Below are positions 24,438 through 36,300 of a stretch of DNA of 64,000 nucleotides, piece by piece; within the stretch, counting starts at the first letter, position 1, and every line of letters begins with the position of its first letter. This DNA comes from Monosporascus cannonballus (lineage: Eukaryota; Ascomycota; Sordariomycetes; Xylariales), in contig QJNS01000138.1 of NCBI GenBank assembly GCA_004154925.1, positions 6,943 to 70,942 of the forward strand, written 5' to 3'. The notes beneath the pieces are model-generated. The model saw only the letters and a program-made list of their open reading frames with translations. It made no database searches and had not been told where the DNA came from. Position numbers and translations under genes: made by a program.

Positions 24438-26272
24438 ACCTCGAACCCCACATAATGAATGACCCTAACAATAAATAGGGAAAACACCCCTAAAATCATA
24501 GTAACCTATATATTCCAAAGCCATTTAACAACGTAACAACGTATTTCTTAATAAAATAAAGCTATTTAGGTTATTTAGCTTTGCGCTGCCTTTTTTTAGC
24601 AGGCTACTTTTTAATATAACTATTAATTGAGATCTAATTGTTAGCCTTTATAGGTTTTAAACGCTTAATAGCTATATCCTTAGCCGACCTGATATCTGAT
24701 AAATTTACAAAAATCTTATTTAATTATTTAATAATAATTTGGCGTTTACGACCTTCGTATTTTTCGAATTTCGTTTGCAGAAGCTGATTATTATGGCGGA
24801 AAATAACGTTTTCGGTATTAAGATTATTAAGCCCTTTAGCAGCTTTAGTTATTACTTTCCGTATATCGCGAAACGCTTTCGCCTAATTACGTAAAGCCGT
24901 TTATATGTTTTTTTGTAATTTTAGGGCCCTATAAAAAATGTATACGATTTCGTTCTGGCTGTTAATTATTTGTTCCGGGGGTGTTTTTGGCTTAAGGGTC
25001 GGCTAAGGTATTATTTCGGGGTTTTTTAATATTATTTCGGGTTTAAAAGGAAATAAGCCGGTATAATGCTATCCAGCTTTGATGTTTTTATCGGTAAAGG
25101 CGATCTCGGTAACTTCGTAATATACTTTTAGTATACGGCGTTTGTATTCGGGAATTATTGCGAGTAATTCGCCGGCCTTCCGTAAAGCGATACGATATTT
25201 CTTTTTAAATACTGAAAATACGGTAACGTCGAATGGCTGAAAGTTATTATTCGAATAAGATAAAAGATATATAAAGGTAACTTTATTTTTAAAGTATTTC
25301 CATATAAAAATAAAAGATACGTATATAATATGGTTATTTAAGATAAATAATTGCCATTTATTATAAAAACGGGGTTTAATTTCCGAAAAGAAAATAGATT
25401 TTAATTATTTTAATGCGATAGCGTTATTAGTTTACCTTTTCGGAATTAACGTATATTCGGTTTTTTCGATATTTTCGGGTAATTTTTATTTTTGAACGGT
25501 AAAATTACTGAAAATATATATGGCCGTACTTTTTCCGTATGTAAAGCCGATATATTCGAAAATAAATATTTATAACGTTGTCCTTGATTTTCCAAGCTTC
25601 GCGTAAGCCGTTTCCGAAGATCTTACGATTGTTTTATTAACTTGTTCCCCTTTTTGGACGCCCGTTTTATCCATATTATATTCGTTCGTAGGCTTGATCT
25701 TGTATTTGGTTCGGACGGCGGCGAGGAGGGGGAAAAACTTGCGGATATCGTTATAATTGCGTACTTTTAGGCGGTTCCGGGGCATAATTCGTCCTTTTTT
25801 CGTATGTATTTTATTATAGCGTACGATGAAACGATTAACCTAATTTTTTCCGAAAGTCCTTTTAGGGCTTAGTAGGGCTTCTGCTATCTGACAGATTTAT
25901 ATTTTTATGGGAACGCGGCCGTATGCCTTTTCGTATAGTATCTAATTAATAAGTTTATCTTTTTTTTGATTCGATAGCTTATACGCTTTAATTTTGGCTT
26001 CGGAACGCGATTTGGAACCATGGACGCGGTGTGACAAGGTCGACTGGGGTATATCGAATTGCAAGTTCGCAAAAGTTTCGAAACCACCTTCCGCCATAAA
26101 ATTCTTGGCATCCCGAATTCTGCGTTTTCGGTCGAAATTAACTATTTTTACCCGAAATTAATTAACTAAAGGGTTGTTAAGTTATCGCGGAGTGAAGCTT
26201 TAAGGAATGGTTGTTATTGTGGAGAAAAGTCATATTTATTGTTAGAGTTATTCATTATGTGGGGTCCGAGGT
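24438..26272 (-). mobile_element. Fot1/pogo-type DNA transposon, 1,835 bp
   Basis: Near-perfect terminal inverted repeats of about 41 bp start ACCTCGAACCCCACATAATG on the left and ACCTCGGACCCCACATAATG (read on minus) on the right. TA dinucleotides at 24,436-24,437 and 26,273-26,274 are the target duplication. The element splits the 5' LTR of F1, and related LTRs show the empty site. Its single gene runs on minus. Size, TIR, TA target and transposase motifs all fit the Fot1 branch of the pogo group (Tc1/mariner superfamily). It is less RIP-damaged than the surrounding gypsy copies but still carries stops. Confidence 0.9.
24560..26160 (-). pseudogene. Fot1/pogo DDE transposase with HTH (CENP-B-like) domain, broken
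   Basis: The minus frame keeps one register for about 270 residues with few stops. The N-terminal DNA-binding part reads AKNFMAEGGFETFANLQFDI then PQSTLSHRVHGSKSRSEAK, a psq/Tc5-type helix-turn-helix. FGKN-stop-VNRFIVRYN near 25,840 is the conserved GKNW..RF block with Trp lost. YNMDKTGVQKGE near 25,670 holds the first catalytic Asp of the DDE domain. LFILNNHI near 25,340 is where the second acidic residue (usual DGH) now reads NNH, a G-to-A loss. RIP-type stops occur at the Trp of LIN-stop-ILYEK (about 25,952) and elsewhere. The C-terminus near 24,560-24,700 is poorly defined. It is dead as written. Confidence 0.85.
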
Positions 26273-26689
26273 TAAAGGGTTTAACCAATTATTAAACCTT
26301 AATCGTACGGGTTTATATTAGCAGAAGTATCGTAAAACTTTATAATAATAAGGTAACTTAATTACATCTCTTAATACCAAGGGCGCAAAAGCATATTATA
26401 AACGATTAATATTAATAAATATTACAAGTTGAAATTATCTAAATTATGAAAATAATGAACGTATATATCTCCTCTGGGTTAATTAGATCTCCATTAGATC
26501 TTGATATTGCCATAGATTCAATGCCATTAAATTTAGTTGGTTTTATATGGATTTATTTGGATCTTATTATTAAGAGAGATCTAAATCACGTAACTCTCCT
26601 ATGTGGGTCCAACCGTTTTCGAGATCGATCTTAGATTGGGTCGTAATAATAAACATATTATACTTAAGTATAAATTTTACTAATTCTAA

Positions 26690-26833
26690 GATTTGCTAAA
26701 TCTATTAACGATTTTCGCGATCTAGGACTTGTTAAACTCGCTAATAATCTACGCAATCTAGAACTTACTAAATTCGCTAACGATTTACGTAATCTAGAAG
26801 TCGTTATATTCGCTAGCAATTCTTGCAATTACG
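26690..26833. repeat. Four tandem copies of a 36-bp unit in the U3 part of the X LTR
   Basis: Successive units begin GATTTGCTAAATCTATTAAC (26,690), GACTTGTTAAACTCGCTAAT (26,726), AACTTACTAAATTCGCTAAC (26,762) and AAGTCGTTATATTCGCTAGC (26,798), each ending near ATCTAG or ATTACG. The differences are mostly transitions. D has only loose TTAGCAAA-type relatives in this part. Tandem units in U3 often act as promoter or enhancer repeats; that role here is inference. Confidence 0.75.
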
Positions 26834-29800
26834 TAACTTAAAATACCCCCACTTCTTTTAACCGTTTTTAATCGTACTAAATAATTAAGTCATAATACGA
26901 TTTTTTTCTAGGATCTTTATCTTAAAGATTAACTTGTATTTATTTTAAAATATTTTCTCGTAGTAAGAAATATACTAAATCTTTTTTCAAAATAAAAATT
27001 ATGTAATGCGATTTGTTATTAGATATTATTTTATCGGCTAATTCTTATTAAATAACGCCTTATTTATATTATAAACGGCGGAAATTTAAATATAAAATAT
27101 TTAAAAAGTATATCTTTTATTATTCTTTCATATATTGGTTATTAGTAAGCGAATTATAACATTTATAATCTTAATTTAGAATAATTATAGAAAATTACCG
27201 CCTAATACTATAAGCTTAAAAGAAAATTAAAAGCTGCTATAAAGGTTAAAGAACTTATTAAATCTTATATTCGCCGTATTTAAAAATAAATTAAAATATA
27301 ATATAAAAAATAATAAAAGCTATATTCCGTAATATCGATAACCTAAAAGAACTAGAAAACTTAAAACGTTAAAAAAACGGGCCGAACTAAAGATTATTAA
27401 AACTATATTAGCAAACGCTCCGCCTTTTTTAATTAGTCTAATCTTAAATTTACCAATTAATTATTTATTAATTAAAAGGCCTTCAACCCCGTTAATCTTG
27501 GCGTTATTAGTGAAAAACTTTAACAGATAATAGGTATTTATAAGATTCTTGGTTAATTCCTAGGTATTCTCGAAATCTAGATACTTTTTTCATTTAATTA
27601 AATACGAAGTAAAATTATTATTTTTTATATTCACTATTTTCTCTATTTTATGTATGGTATACTCATTTATCTTTATTTTATTTTATATCATATATACTTT
27701 AATCGGATTTACCGTTAACTCGAATAAAGAAATATAAAAAACTGAATAAAGTTTAACTTTTAGTAAAAGTTCTAAGCGGTAATTATTTCCTAATATTTCT
27801 TGGCGATTTTATATATATTAATATACTTAAAATTAGAACTTTTATTATGTTTCTTTATTTGAATAATTTTAATAATATAGTAAATTATTTTCTTTTTTTC
27901 AAAAGAAATTATCCTTTTAATCGTTTTTTGATATAATATTTATTTATCTAGTTTTGTACAAATTCTAATTTTGTTTTTATTTTTTAATATAGTTATTTTA
28001 ATTATTTTAACGTTAAGATTACCTTAATATTAATAAGTTTATCGTATATATTTTTGTGGATACTTGGCATTAATCTAAAATTTATATATATTGAAATTAT
28101 CGTAAATGTTTCGTAATATGTTATATTATAAGTTAACTAAATAACCGGTAATTCTTAATTTAGTTTTTTTATTTATAATTAACGTAATATTGCAAATATA
28201 TTTTTAATATCTAGTTTAAATATTTTATTTATTTACTTATTTAAAGTTTAAATACGTCAAATACCTTATTATTTAAATCAGTCTATAATATAAAGCCTTG
28301 TTAAAATTGTAAAATAAATATAATTTCTTTAATTAAAATAATTCCGTATAATAATCTATATATATTAGAAACTCGTTTTTGAAAAATATATTTTATTGGT
28401 TTTATATTAATATTCTAGTAATAAGATAAAAAATACAAACAACATCGTAAATTAATTACTCATAATAAAAATATTATCATAATATTTTTTTAGTTAAAAT
28501 TTTAGATAAAGAATATTTAATAATAAAATATTTAATAATCGAATTTCATGGGTTTTGTAAGATTAATAATTGTTATAATTTGTTATATAACTAATATAAT
28601 TATGCCTTAGCCTTATTACAAAGATCGTATCATTATCGTATTCTTTAAACTATTAATTTTATTTTAAGAAAACTTTATATATTAAAGTTAATTTAACGTT
28701 ATATAAATTCTTAGATATTTATATAATTAATACTTATATATATAGCGTATTAAATTTATTTAGTATTCTTTTGCAACTTATGAGGTTTTAATTTTTAATT
28801 TTTTAATATATTATTGTTATTTTTATAATTTGTTAATATATATTACATGGTATAATCTGTATTAACGCAATTTTATATAAATAGAAGTATTTTCTAAGGA
28901 TAATATTGAAAATTATATAGCCCACTTTAAATAAGTTCTTTTCGAAATTTAGTTACTTATTTAAAATATTTACTTCCTTATTTTTTAAAGCTTTTTCTAA
29001 ATAATAACGAAATTAAAGTTCATTATTTTCTTTACATGTCGAATTTATTAGCTTATAAATTCTTTAAATATAGTAAAAAGGATAAAAATATAACAACCCG
29101 TAAAGGTTTTAACCTGATATAAATTTCATTTAAGCAAATATTTTAACTTTTTAAAAGCTATAATAATAACCATAAAATCTTTATTTAAAATATTACAATT
29201 TAACTCGATTTCTTTTAAATTGTATAAAAAATATAATAAGGTATAATTTGTTTTAACATTTTGTTTATTTAATTATTACGTTTAACGCTTAATTCGAAAT
29301 ATTAGTTTTCAACTTAATAAAACCTACTAAATTAAATATAATTAATATTAGCTTACTGATATTTATATCTTTAATATTTTAAAAAGCTTTTTTTATTTTA
29401 GGCGTTTATATAAATTTCTCTTTTTTTAGTAAAGTTAATTAGAAATATAATTCTTTTGCTAAGGTTTCGAATAAATTTCACGTAATAATCGACAAATTCA
29501 AGGAATATTTATGCTTTCTTATTTATTATTAGAATCTGCTATTTCGTAATTGCAACGGCGTTCTTAGAGTTTATTTTAATATGTTCTAAGGTAATAATAT
29601 ATTTTAAATATTCCATTTTTTACGTATAAAATTAGCTCTTTTCCGCGTTAATTAATAGCTCTACGTTTTATAAGCTTTAAACAACTTTATAAATATATCT
29701 ATATATATTGCTTTTTTTAAATAAATAAAAGAATTAGTAAAATAATATATATTAAAGATATTAAGATAATTTTGTAATATATAATTAATTATTTATTAAA

Positions 29801-30314
29801 AAGTTATATTTACTTTTAAGATTAAGTACGGTAAACTATTTAACTTTATAGAATTAGTTTTTTATTTTTATGATTAAGTGTAATAATATTTGATTTTTTA
29901 TAAAAATATTATTTAGTTATTAATAATTAATTATAAACTATAATTTCTCATTTTTTAAGATATAAAACATATCAAATATTTTGTTAATAATTTCGAACGC
30001 CGAATTTATGCCTGTTATAATCAATTTTTTAAATATTCTTTAAAAACGCGCAACCTATTTTTGTTAAGATTATAAATAAGATAAAACTTTGTTTAAAAAT
30101 CTTTTTAAGAATTATTTTATAACCTTATTCGTTATATATTAATAATTTTATATTAAACGGTTTTAAAAAAAAGCTACTTATGTTAATAATGTCATAATAA
30201 CATATTAATATAACTTTTTAATTTTTAAAGTTATTATTTTAAATCGTTAATATATTATCTTAATTCCGTTGTAAAAATAATAAAAATGTATCGTATTTTT
30301 TAATACTTATTCTT

Positions 30315-30828
30315 CTTCAATTAGGTAACGAATGTACGGCGCTAACCACAATACCAAAATGTCAGCAATTTCAAGCTCCAATTAAAGTTTGGACACCCTA
30401 ATCCGCCTTATAAGAACTAGCTATACATATTATTACAAATACTTTCCCCCTTTTAATAAAGTCGTCCCGACTTCAGGGCTTGATAAGGTATCGAATCCCC
30501 AAGGCTTTATTGCGCCCTATAAGCATATAACGCGATCGGACCCTTCGCGCCAACCACTCGCTAAACGCCAGCGGTTAGAATTTTTTCGGTCTGCCTTCTA
30601 ACTTTCTTTAATTTACAGCCGCTTCTATGGAGATCGAACTCTGCCTCAGGTATATCGTCGAAATAACGCCAAACTAACTGATGTACCTATTTGGGGTTTG
30701 GAATAATTGTAAAATAGCGAAAATACGACGTTAACCATAATATCAAAAGGTTAGCAATTTCAAACTCCAATTGGGATTTGGACACCTTAATTCACCTTAT
30801 AAGGATTAGCTGTGCATATTAATACATT
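30315..30828. mobile_element. ~510-bp element with ~120-bp terminal direct repeats (TRIM-like)
   Basis: Comparison with F1 shows extra DNA in X here. Its ends are direct repeats: about 30,315-30,437 and about 30,702-30,828, sharing blocks such as GGCGCTAACC/GACGTTAACC, TCAGCAATTTCAA/TTAGCAATTTCAA and ACCTTAAT-type stretches, differing largely by transitions. About 265 bp of fairly GC-rich, low-RIP sequence lies between. TTCTT at 30,310-30,314 and 30,829-30,833 may be a target duplication. It has no coding capacity. A stretch GGTATCGAATCCCC near 30,486 is B-box-like, so a Pol III-derived element is an alternative. It could also be a short LTR pair with internal deletion. Confidence 0.55.
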
Positions 30829-32912
30829 TTCTTGTATTTTATTTCTTTAGGTAATAAAATATCTGTTATATTTTTATGCTTGTATTTATCGTTATTTTTA
30901 ATTAAATATTAAATTTTTTTTCTTCTATTTATAAATAAGATATGTAATAAACCTCATTTATTTAATCCATTTAGGAAATAAAGCTTTGTATTAAATATAT
31001 TTATAGTTTTTCTAAATGCATATTATAATTTCCGCTTAAAATAATATTAAAATTACTTATTTAATATCGGTTTAAGTAAAAGTCTTAAGGTAATTAATGT
31101 TTCGTATAATAGTTTTACTATTATAAGTAAAATTTTAACATTTGGTATTCGTTATTATATAAGGTTTTAACTTATATCTCTATAATAATATAAATTTATT
31201 AATTATATTTAATAGAATATATTTTTCGCTGATACGTCCAAAATGTACTATGAAAATATTTAAATATATTTTATTTTATATATGCTAAATTCTAAAGTTA
31301 TTAGTAGCTTTTATTATCATATTTTAAATTTCTTTTTACACTGTTTTTAATTTCTTTAACATTCGTTATTTTACAACAATTTTATAAATAACATTTTCTT
31401 TTAATATTAATTCCAATCTATTAAGTTTTATCGAAAATTTTATATTTTACGTATTTAGTTATTATACGTATTATTTCTACCGGTATATCTAAATCTAAAA
31501 TTATAATAATTATTTTCTATTTTTTAACTCGTTATGGTAAACAATTTACTTTCTTATAATTTCGAATATAATCTATTATGTATTATTTTAAATTTTACTT
31601 TATAGTTTAATCATAACTTAACGTACTTTTTCTTTAAAAACCTCATATTTTCGTAAATTAGTAATAAGCGATAATTAAAAAGAATTTATATTAATTCGTT
31701 AACATTACTTTTTAATCGTACGTTAAATTTATTGTTTTGCTTAAAAATTATATTACCTATAAAAATAAAACAGTTTTCTTACAAATATTATTTTTATATT
31801 AACCTTTTATCATAATTAACTAATATATAATAACTTTAAGTTTATAAAACAAAATTATTAATATTATTAATTATAATTCTGATATTTTTCAATATAATTT
31901 AGAAATTTCAATCATTTAAAACTTTTGCGAATAATATTTTAATAAATATATTAATTACTTTTCATATTTAAAATATTTTCATTTAACATAATAAATAATA
32001 TATATTTTACTATATTTATTAAGAACTTTAAGACATATATTCTGAATTTAATCTTAGTATTTTTCTAATTATTTTGTTAAAGCGTTTAATTATTTCTAAA
32101 ATACTTATTAAGTTAGTTTTTAGGTTTTCCGTATATTCTGTTAGGTTTTTCGTTATAATAAACTTAGTACGTATTTGTTTTAAATTATATTAATAAGTTT
32201 ATTCTTATTTTCTATTTGTTTTTCGAAACATTTGTTAAGCTTTAATTTTTATTTGTTTTATTATAATTTGTTAAGTATTCGATATTTAAAAATCTTAAAT
32301 GTTATATTGCTATAATTATAATATTAAATTTAGTTTCAATATTTTTAAACCGTATTTAGATCTATAGGTCCAGGTATTATATTATATAAGAAAAATAATA
32401 TATACTATTTTGTTTCTAATTAATTAATTTCAATGCGAATCTTAAAATATATTATGTTTTATATATTATTTATATCATTGATTATTAGTCTAAACAATTT
32501 CGATAATATATCAATTTAGAATTTAAAATTTTAAAAATTTAACAATTTTACGTTTTATATGATTTAGTAATTGTTTATACAATATATTTCTTAAATTATT
32601 GCTTTTAGTAATAAATTATTATTTTATTATTAATATATTTAATTTCAATTCTAAAGCTTTTAACATTTATCAGGTATTTAAGAATAAGTTTTTTTATTAT
32701 AATCGCAAAAATGTATTATATTTTCGTTTATATTTATTTTCGTTTTTACAATTAACTTTATTATTTTTAAATATAAATAGTTTAAAGAACACCCTTAATA
32801 ACTTTTTTAATCGGAGTTAATATCTTTTAAATAATCTATTATTACTGGCTTAAATTTATTCAATATAATTTCTATTCGAACACCTATTATAAATCAAGTT
32901 TTATTTACAAAT

Positions 32913-33308
32913 TGTTATAACCTAACGGTCTTGGCTTCTTTGGAGACGATCGGGCCCACGAAAAAGACAAACACCGACCGCCGCCAAGATATTACGTAAT
33001 TAGTTTAAAGGTCTTAAGGTGCCAAGCACCTAAAGTCTTTTAAGCTGGTAAAAAAATTTAAAGGACTTAACGTACTTAAGAGTTTAAGCCGCTTAAATAT
33101 TTTAAGTTAAAATAAAAATATATACGTTTATTATTTTTATAATTTAAACACTTTTAATTTATAATATTATATTACTATTTAAAGTATGTTTGAAAATACG
33201 AATTATAATATATTATTATAATTAATATTTAGATTTTTATAACATTTTTATTAATATAAATTTATATAATTAAATTTTAATAATTAATTACATTATTAAA
33301 AAGTTATA
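32913..33308 (+). repeat. 5' LTR of C
   Basis: It starts TGTTATAACCTAACGG and ends AAAAAGTTATA. The first 100 bases keep GC-rich islands (for example near 32,945-32,985). Its last ~190 bp align to every other family A LTR; its first ~200 bp match only the 3' LTR of C. Confidence 0.85.
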
Positions 33309-36300
33309 CGTTATAACACCTTATTTAATAATATTATTTAATTTTAAGTAATATCGCCGATAATATATTTATAAGCAAATAATCCGAATAACCTATTTAT
33401 TAGGCCTTTAAATACCTGGATATTGGAATGGAATTCGAAAAAGAAAAAGAAAAACTTCGTTTTTTTTTGCGAAAATCTTTTTAACGTTTGGAGGTTATGA
33501 ACGAACGTATTATTTAGCTTAAGAGAAATAATGACGATCTTATAATATCCCTTTAAGCCGCCTATAAGAAATTTAAGAAAAAAAAGAAAATTTGGGAAAT
33601 TAAGAAACTTTTTCGAATAAGTTAAATTATTTAGCTAAATTTTATTAAGGAATTAAAAAAGGTTCTTATATTTTTTCAGTTAAAACTTTTTAACGGAATT
33701 TCGATTAAGTTATAATTACTTTTAATTTAATACTATATATATTTTAGGTATTTTTCTATTTAATTTATTACGTTTATTATATAAATTAAATTTATAATTA
33801 GACGATTTACCTAAAATACGGTTATTTGATTTAAGCTCATTATAAAAAGTATGTTGTTTTGCTAATCGAAAATTTAAACCTAAAAGTAATACGAATTTAT
33901 AATAATTACGAATAATTTAAATAAATATTAACGAAAGTTTTCGGAATAATAGACAAAATAATAAAAGCCGAAATATAAATTTAATAATTACGATAAAAAG
34001 GTTTAATATTTAAAAACAATAATACATTAATTTAATTAGTAATTAAAATGAATTAAAGATAAAAAATATCAATAATTAAATCTTTTAACGGCTTAAAAAA
34101 GAAAATTTAAAAAAAGCTTTTCAAGTTTAATCGGCCTAATTATTTATTAATTTATATTATTATACCAGTCAAAATTAATAATAAATAATATATATAACGT
34201 ATTAAGGGCACTAAAAGAAGAAATAATAATAAGTTTCGACATATAATTAATATTAATATTTTTCGACGCAGTAATATTTTTATAGTATAAAACCAGGATC
34301 TATGGAATTGGAGTTAGTTATAAGAAGCATTAAAACCAGATTAAATGTTATAATTATATCAAAATGGGATATAAAGTAGCGTAATATAAGGTAATTAAGA
34401 AATTCGGTTAAAATAATTAAAAATTAACATTTAAAGAAGAATTTCGAAAAAATTAAAAAAACGAAAACAAATTTATTAATATATTTTCACTTAAGTACAT
34501 ATTAGGTCCTTTATAATAAGAAGCTTAGCAAGGAATATAAAAAGCCAGAAAATTAAGTTGATAAATATTGCGAATATAATAGAAAATATTCTGAGAGGAA
34601 TTACGCGAATATCAGGATTAAATAAAAAAAGTCAGTTCCGGAATCCTTGATCGATATGGCAAATTATATATTATTTACTGTCGACGACAAAAATATCTCG
34701 ATTACGAAAAATGAAAATAATATATTTACGAACGGATTATCCATATACGTTATAAAGGATTCGATTTTTTAAACGATACCGAAAATAATCAATACAGTAA
34801 ATAATAATATCGATATTTTGGATTTATCGCTCTAGAAAATATTTAATAATTGGCCGAAATAAAGAGTTGGTTCGAATGAAAATAATATTCATAAAATGAT
34901 TTTTTTATCATTATTAATAATATAATTATTAAACGGAAAAAGGGTTAATTTAGTATATAATAAAAAATACTAATAAAAGATTATTATAAATCTTTGATTT
35001 CAATTAGTATTTACTATAAACCTTTACGAAAAAAAAGTTATTAAAAACAAAATACGTTAATTTATAAGCGATATTTGAAATAATAATAAAAATAACGTAT
35101 AATAAGATGTGATTATTAACATAAAAATATCTATTTAATAAAAAAGCAATTACAGCAAAATTAAAATTAATTAATAAGATTCGAAAAAAATAATATACAG
35201 GTAATAACTATAAATATAGCAATTTAACGCGTTAAACGAAAAAATATAAATTGAATTCGATAAATTTACAGAGGAATTAAAAAAAAAGGTTATTTATATA
35301 AAAGCCTTAAAATAACGAGATTTAAAAAATTAAAAGAAATTCTTAAAAAAAGCTTTAAACGCAACAATAAAAGCCGTTAATAACCTTATTATTTTAGATA
35401 TACGAATCGGAATATATTGGTATACCGTAATGGTGGATTACGGAACCTTAGGCGAGAATTATATTGCACTAAATATGGTTAATAAATTTAAATTATTATG
35501 AAAATATAAGTTGAAATCTTATATAACGACGAATATACAAAATTAGGAATTTGCTTCCGATTACGGAAAAACTATACGCGAAATTAATTATTTCGAAATC
35601 TTTATTTAAAAACGATACCAAATAATTAATTTCGATATCGTTTTATTTAGGAATTACGATATAATTATAAAATTATTATAGATAAGTTAATACGGAATTT
35701 TAATTAATAAAGAAATTAATTAAATAAGGTTTACCTTATACTTTATTAATAAATAAAAGAAATTAAAATTTAAATATTTAATCTATAATAATAATAATAA
35801 TAAAGAGAAGGATATAACAAAAGCTCTATTATTTAAAAAATAAAATGTAAGGAAAATAGATATTAAAAAAAGATATAACGTATCGTTATTTTTATTAAAA
35901 TAAAATTAAAGCAATTAAATAATAATTTAAAATAATAGGCTTAAAATTTAAAAAATCTAATTAATATACTAGTATACTATCATAAATATATATAGTTTTT
36001 TATAAAGGAATTTAATACGAAATTACTAAAATATAGCGAATAAGATTATAAAATATTTTTAAAAAAAGATTTTCAACAAAGTTTTATCTTATTTATAATT
36101 TCAGCAAAAACGAATTACGTATTTTTAAAGAATAGCTGAAAAATCGGTTATAAAAAGGATAAATTCGACCTTCGAAATTACTAGCAGAATATCTTATGTT
36201 TTTCATATTGAAAAAACGGAAAAATACAACTTATAATTAAATATCAATAAATAAACGATATTATTGTTAAAAATCAAATATTATGATCCCTAATTACAGA

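Larger units (their letters stand above)
12252..26648 (-). mobile_element. Element F1: complete family A gypsy chromovirus with internal insertions
   Basis: F1 is bounded by LTRs of 385 bp: 12,252-12,636 and, split by the pogo element, 24,427-24,435 plus 26,273-26,648. The direct repeat ATAAA at 12,247-12,251 and 26,649-26,653 is the target-site duplication. Reading on minus, the order is gag (start near 24,310), protease, RT (FDN remnant of the catalytic box near 15,480), RNase H, integrase and chromodomain (near 13,310-13,400). It contains G in gag, pogo in its 5' LTR, and a 281-bp insert at 15,980. Subtracting these leaves about 6.8 kb, close to the length of copy D. It is inserted in the LTR of X. 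RIP stops occur in all frames. Confidence 0.85.
24427..26648 (-). repeat. Right (5') LTR of F1, split by the pogo element
   Basis: TATAACGGT at 24,427-24,435 is the junction end of the LTR. The body resumes at 26,275 (AAGGGTTTAACC) and runs to 26,648. Joined, it is 385 bp, the same as the left LTR. Sequence left of 24,427 is the untranslated and gag-start region of F1 read backwards. Confidence 0.85.
12075..32912 (-). mobile_element. Element X: outermost family A gypsy chromovirus, split and 5'-truncated
   Basis: Its left LTR (3' LTR, minus orientation) is split by F1. One part is about 12,075-12,251; the other is 26,654-26,897 and ends in a TAATA like the other family A LTRs. After the LTR comes the same purine-tract complement as in F1, then internal sequence aligning to F1 in the same orientation: chromodomain region near 27,560-27,640, integrase, then RT and upstream regions towards 32,900. 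It stops at 32,912 where element C begins, and the rest of gag and the 5' LTR are missing. Stop codons are everywhere, so it cannot code. It hosts F1 (TSD ATAAA) and the small direct-repeat element near 30,315. Its exact left end is uncertain because RIP has blurred it. Confidence 0.7.

Noticed and set aside
26690..26833. CRISPR-like reading of the 36-bp repeats
   Set aside because: The units are directly adjacent without spacers, diverged, and sit in an LTR of a fungal retroelement.
30389..30601. 70-codon plus ORF in the small direct-repeat element
   Set aside because: It crosses a repeat boundary, has no motif, and the element otherwise looks non-coding.
32599..32820. 73-codon plus ORF with apparent hydrophobic segments
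   Set aside because: It is antisense AT-rich DNA inside X; the hydrophobic look comes from base composition.
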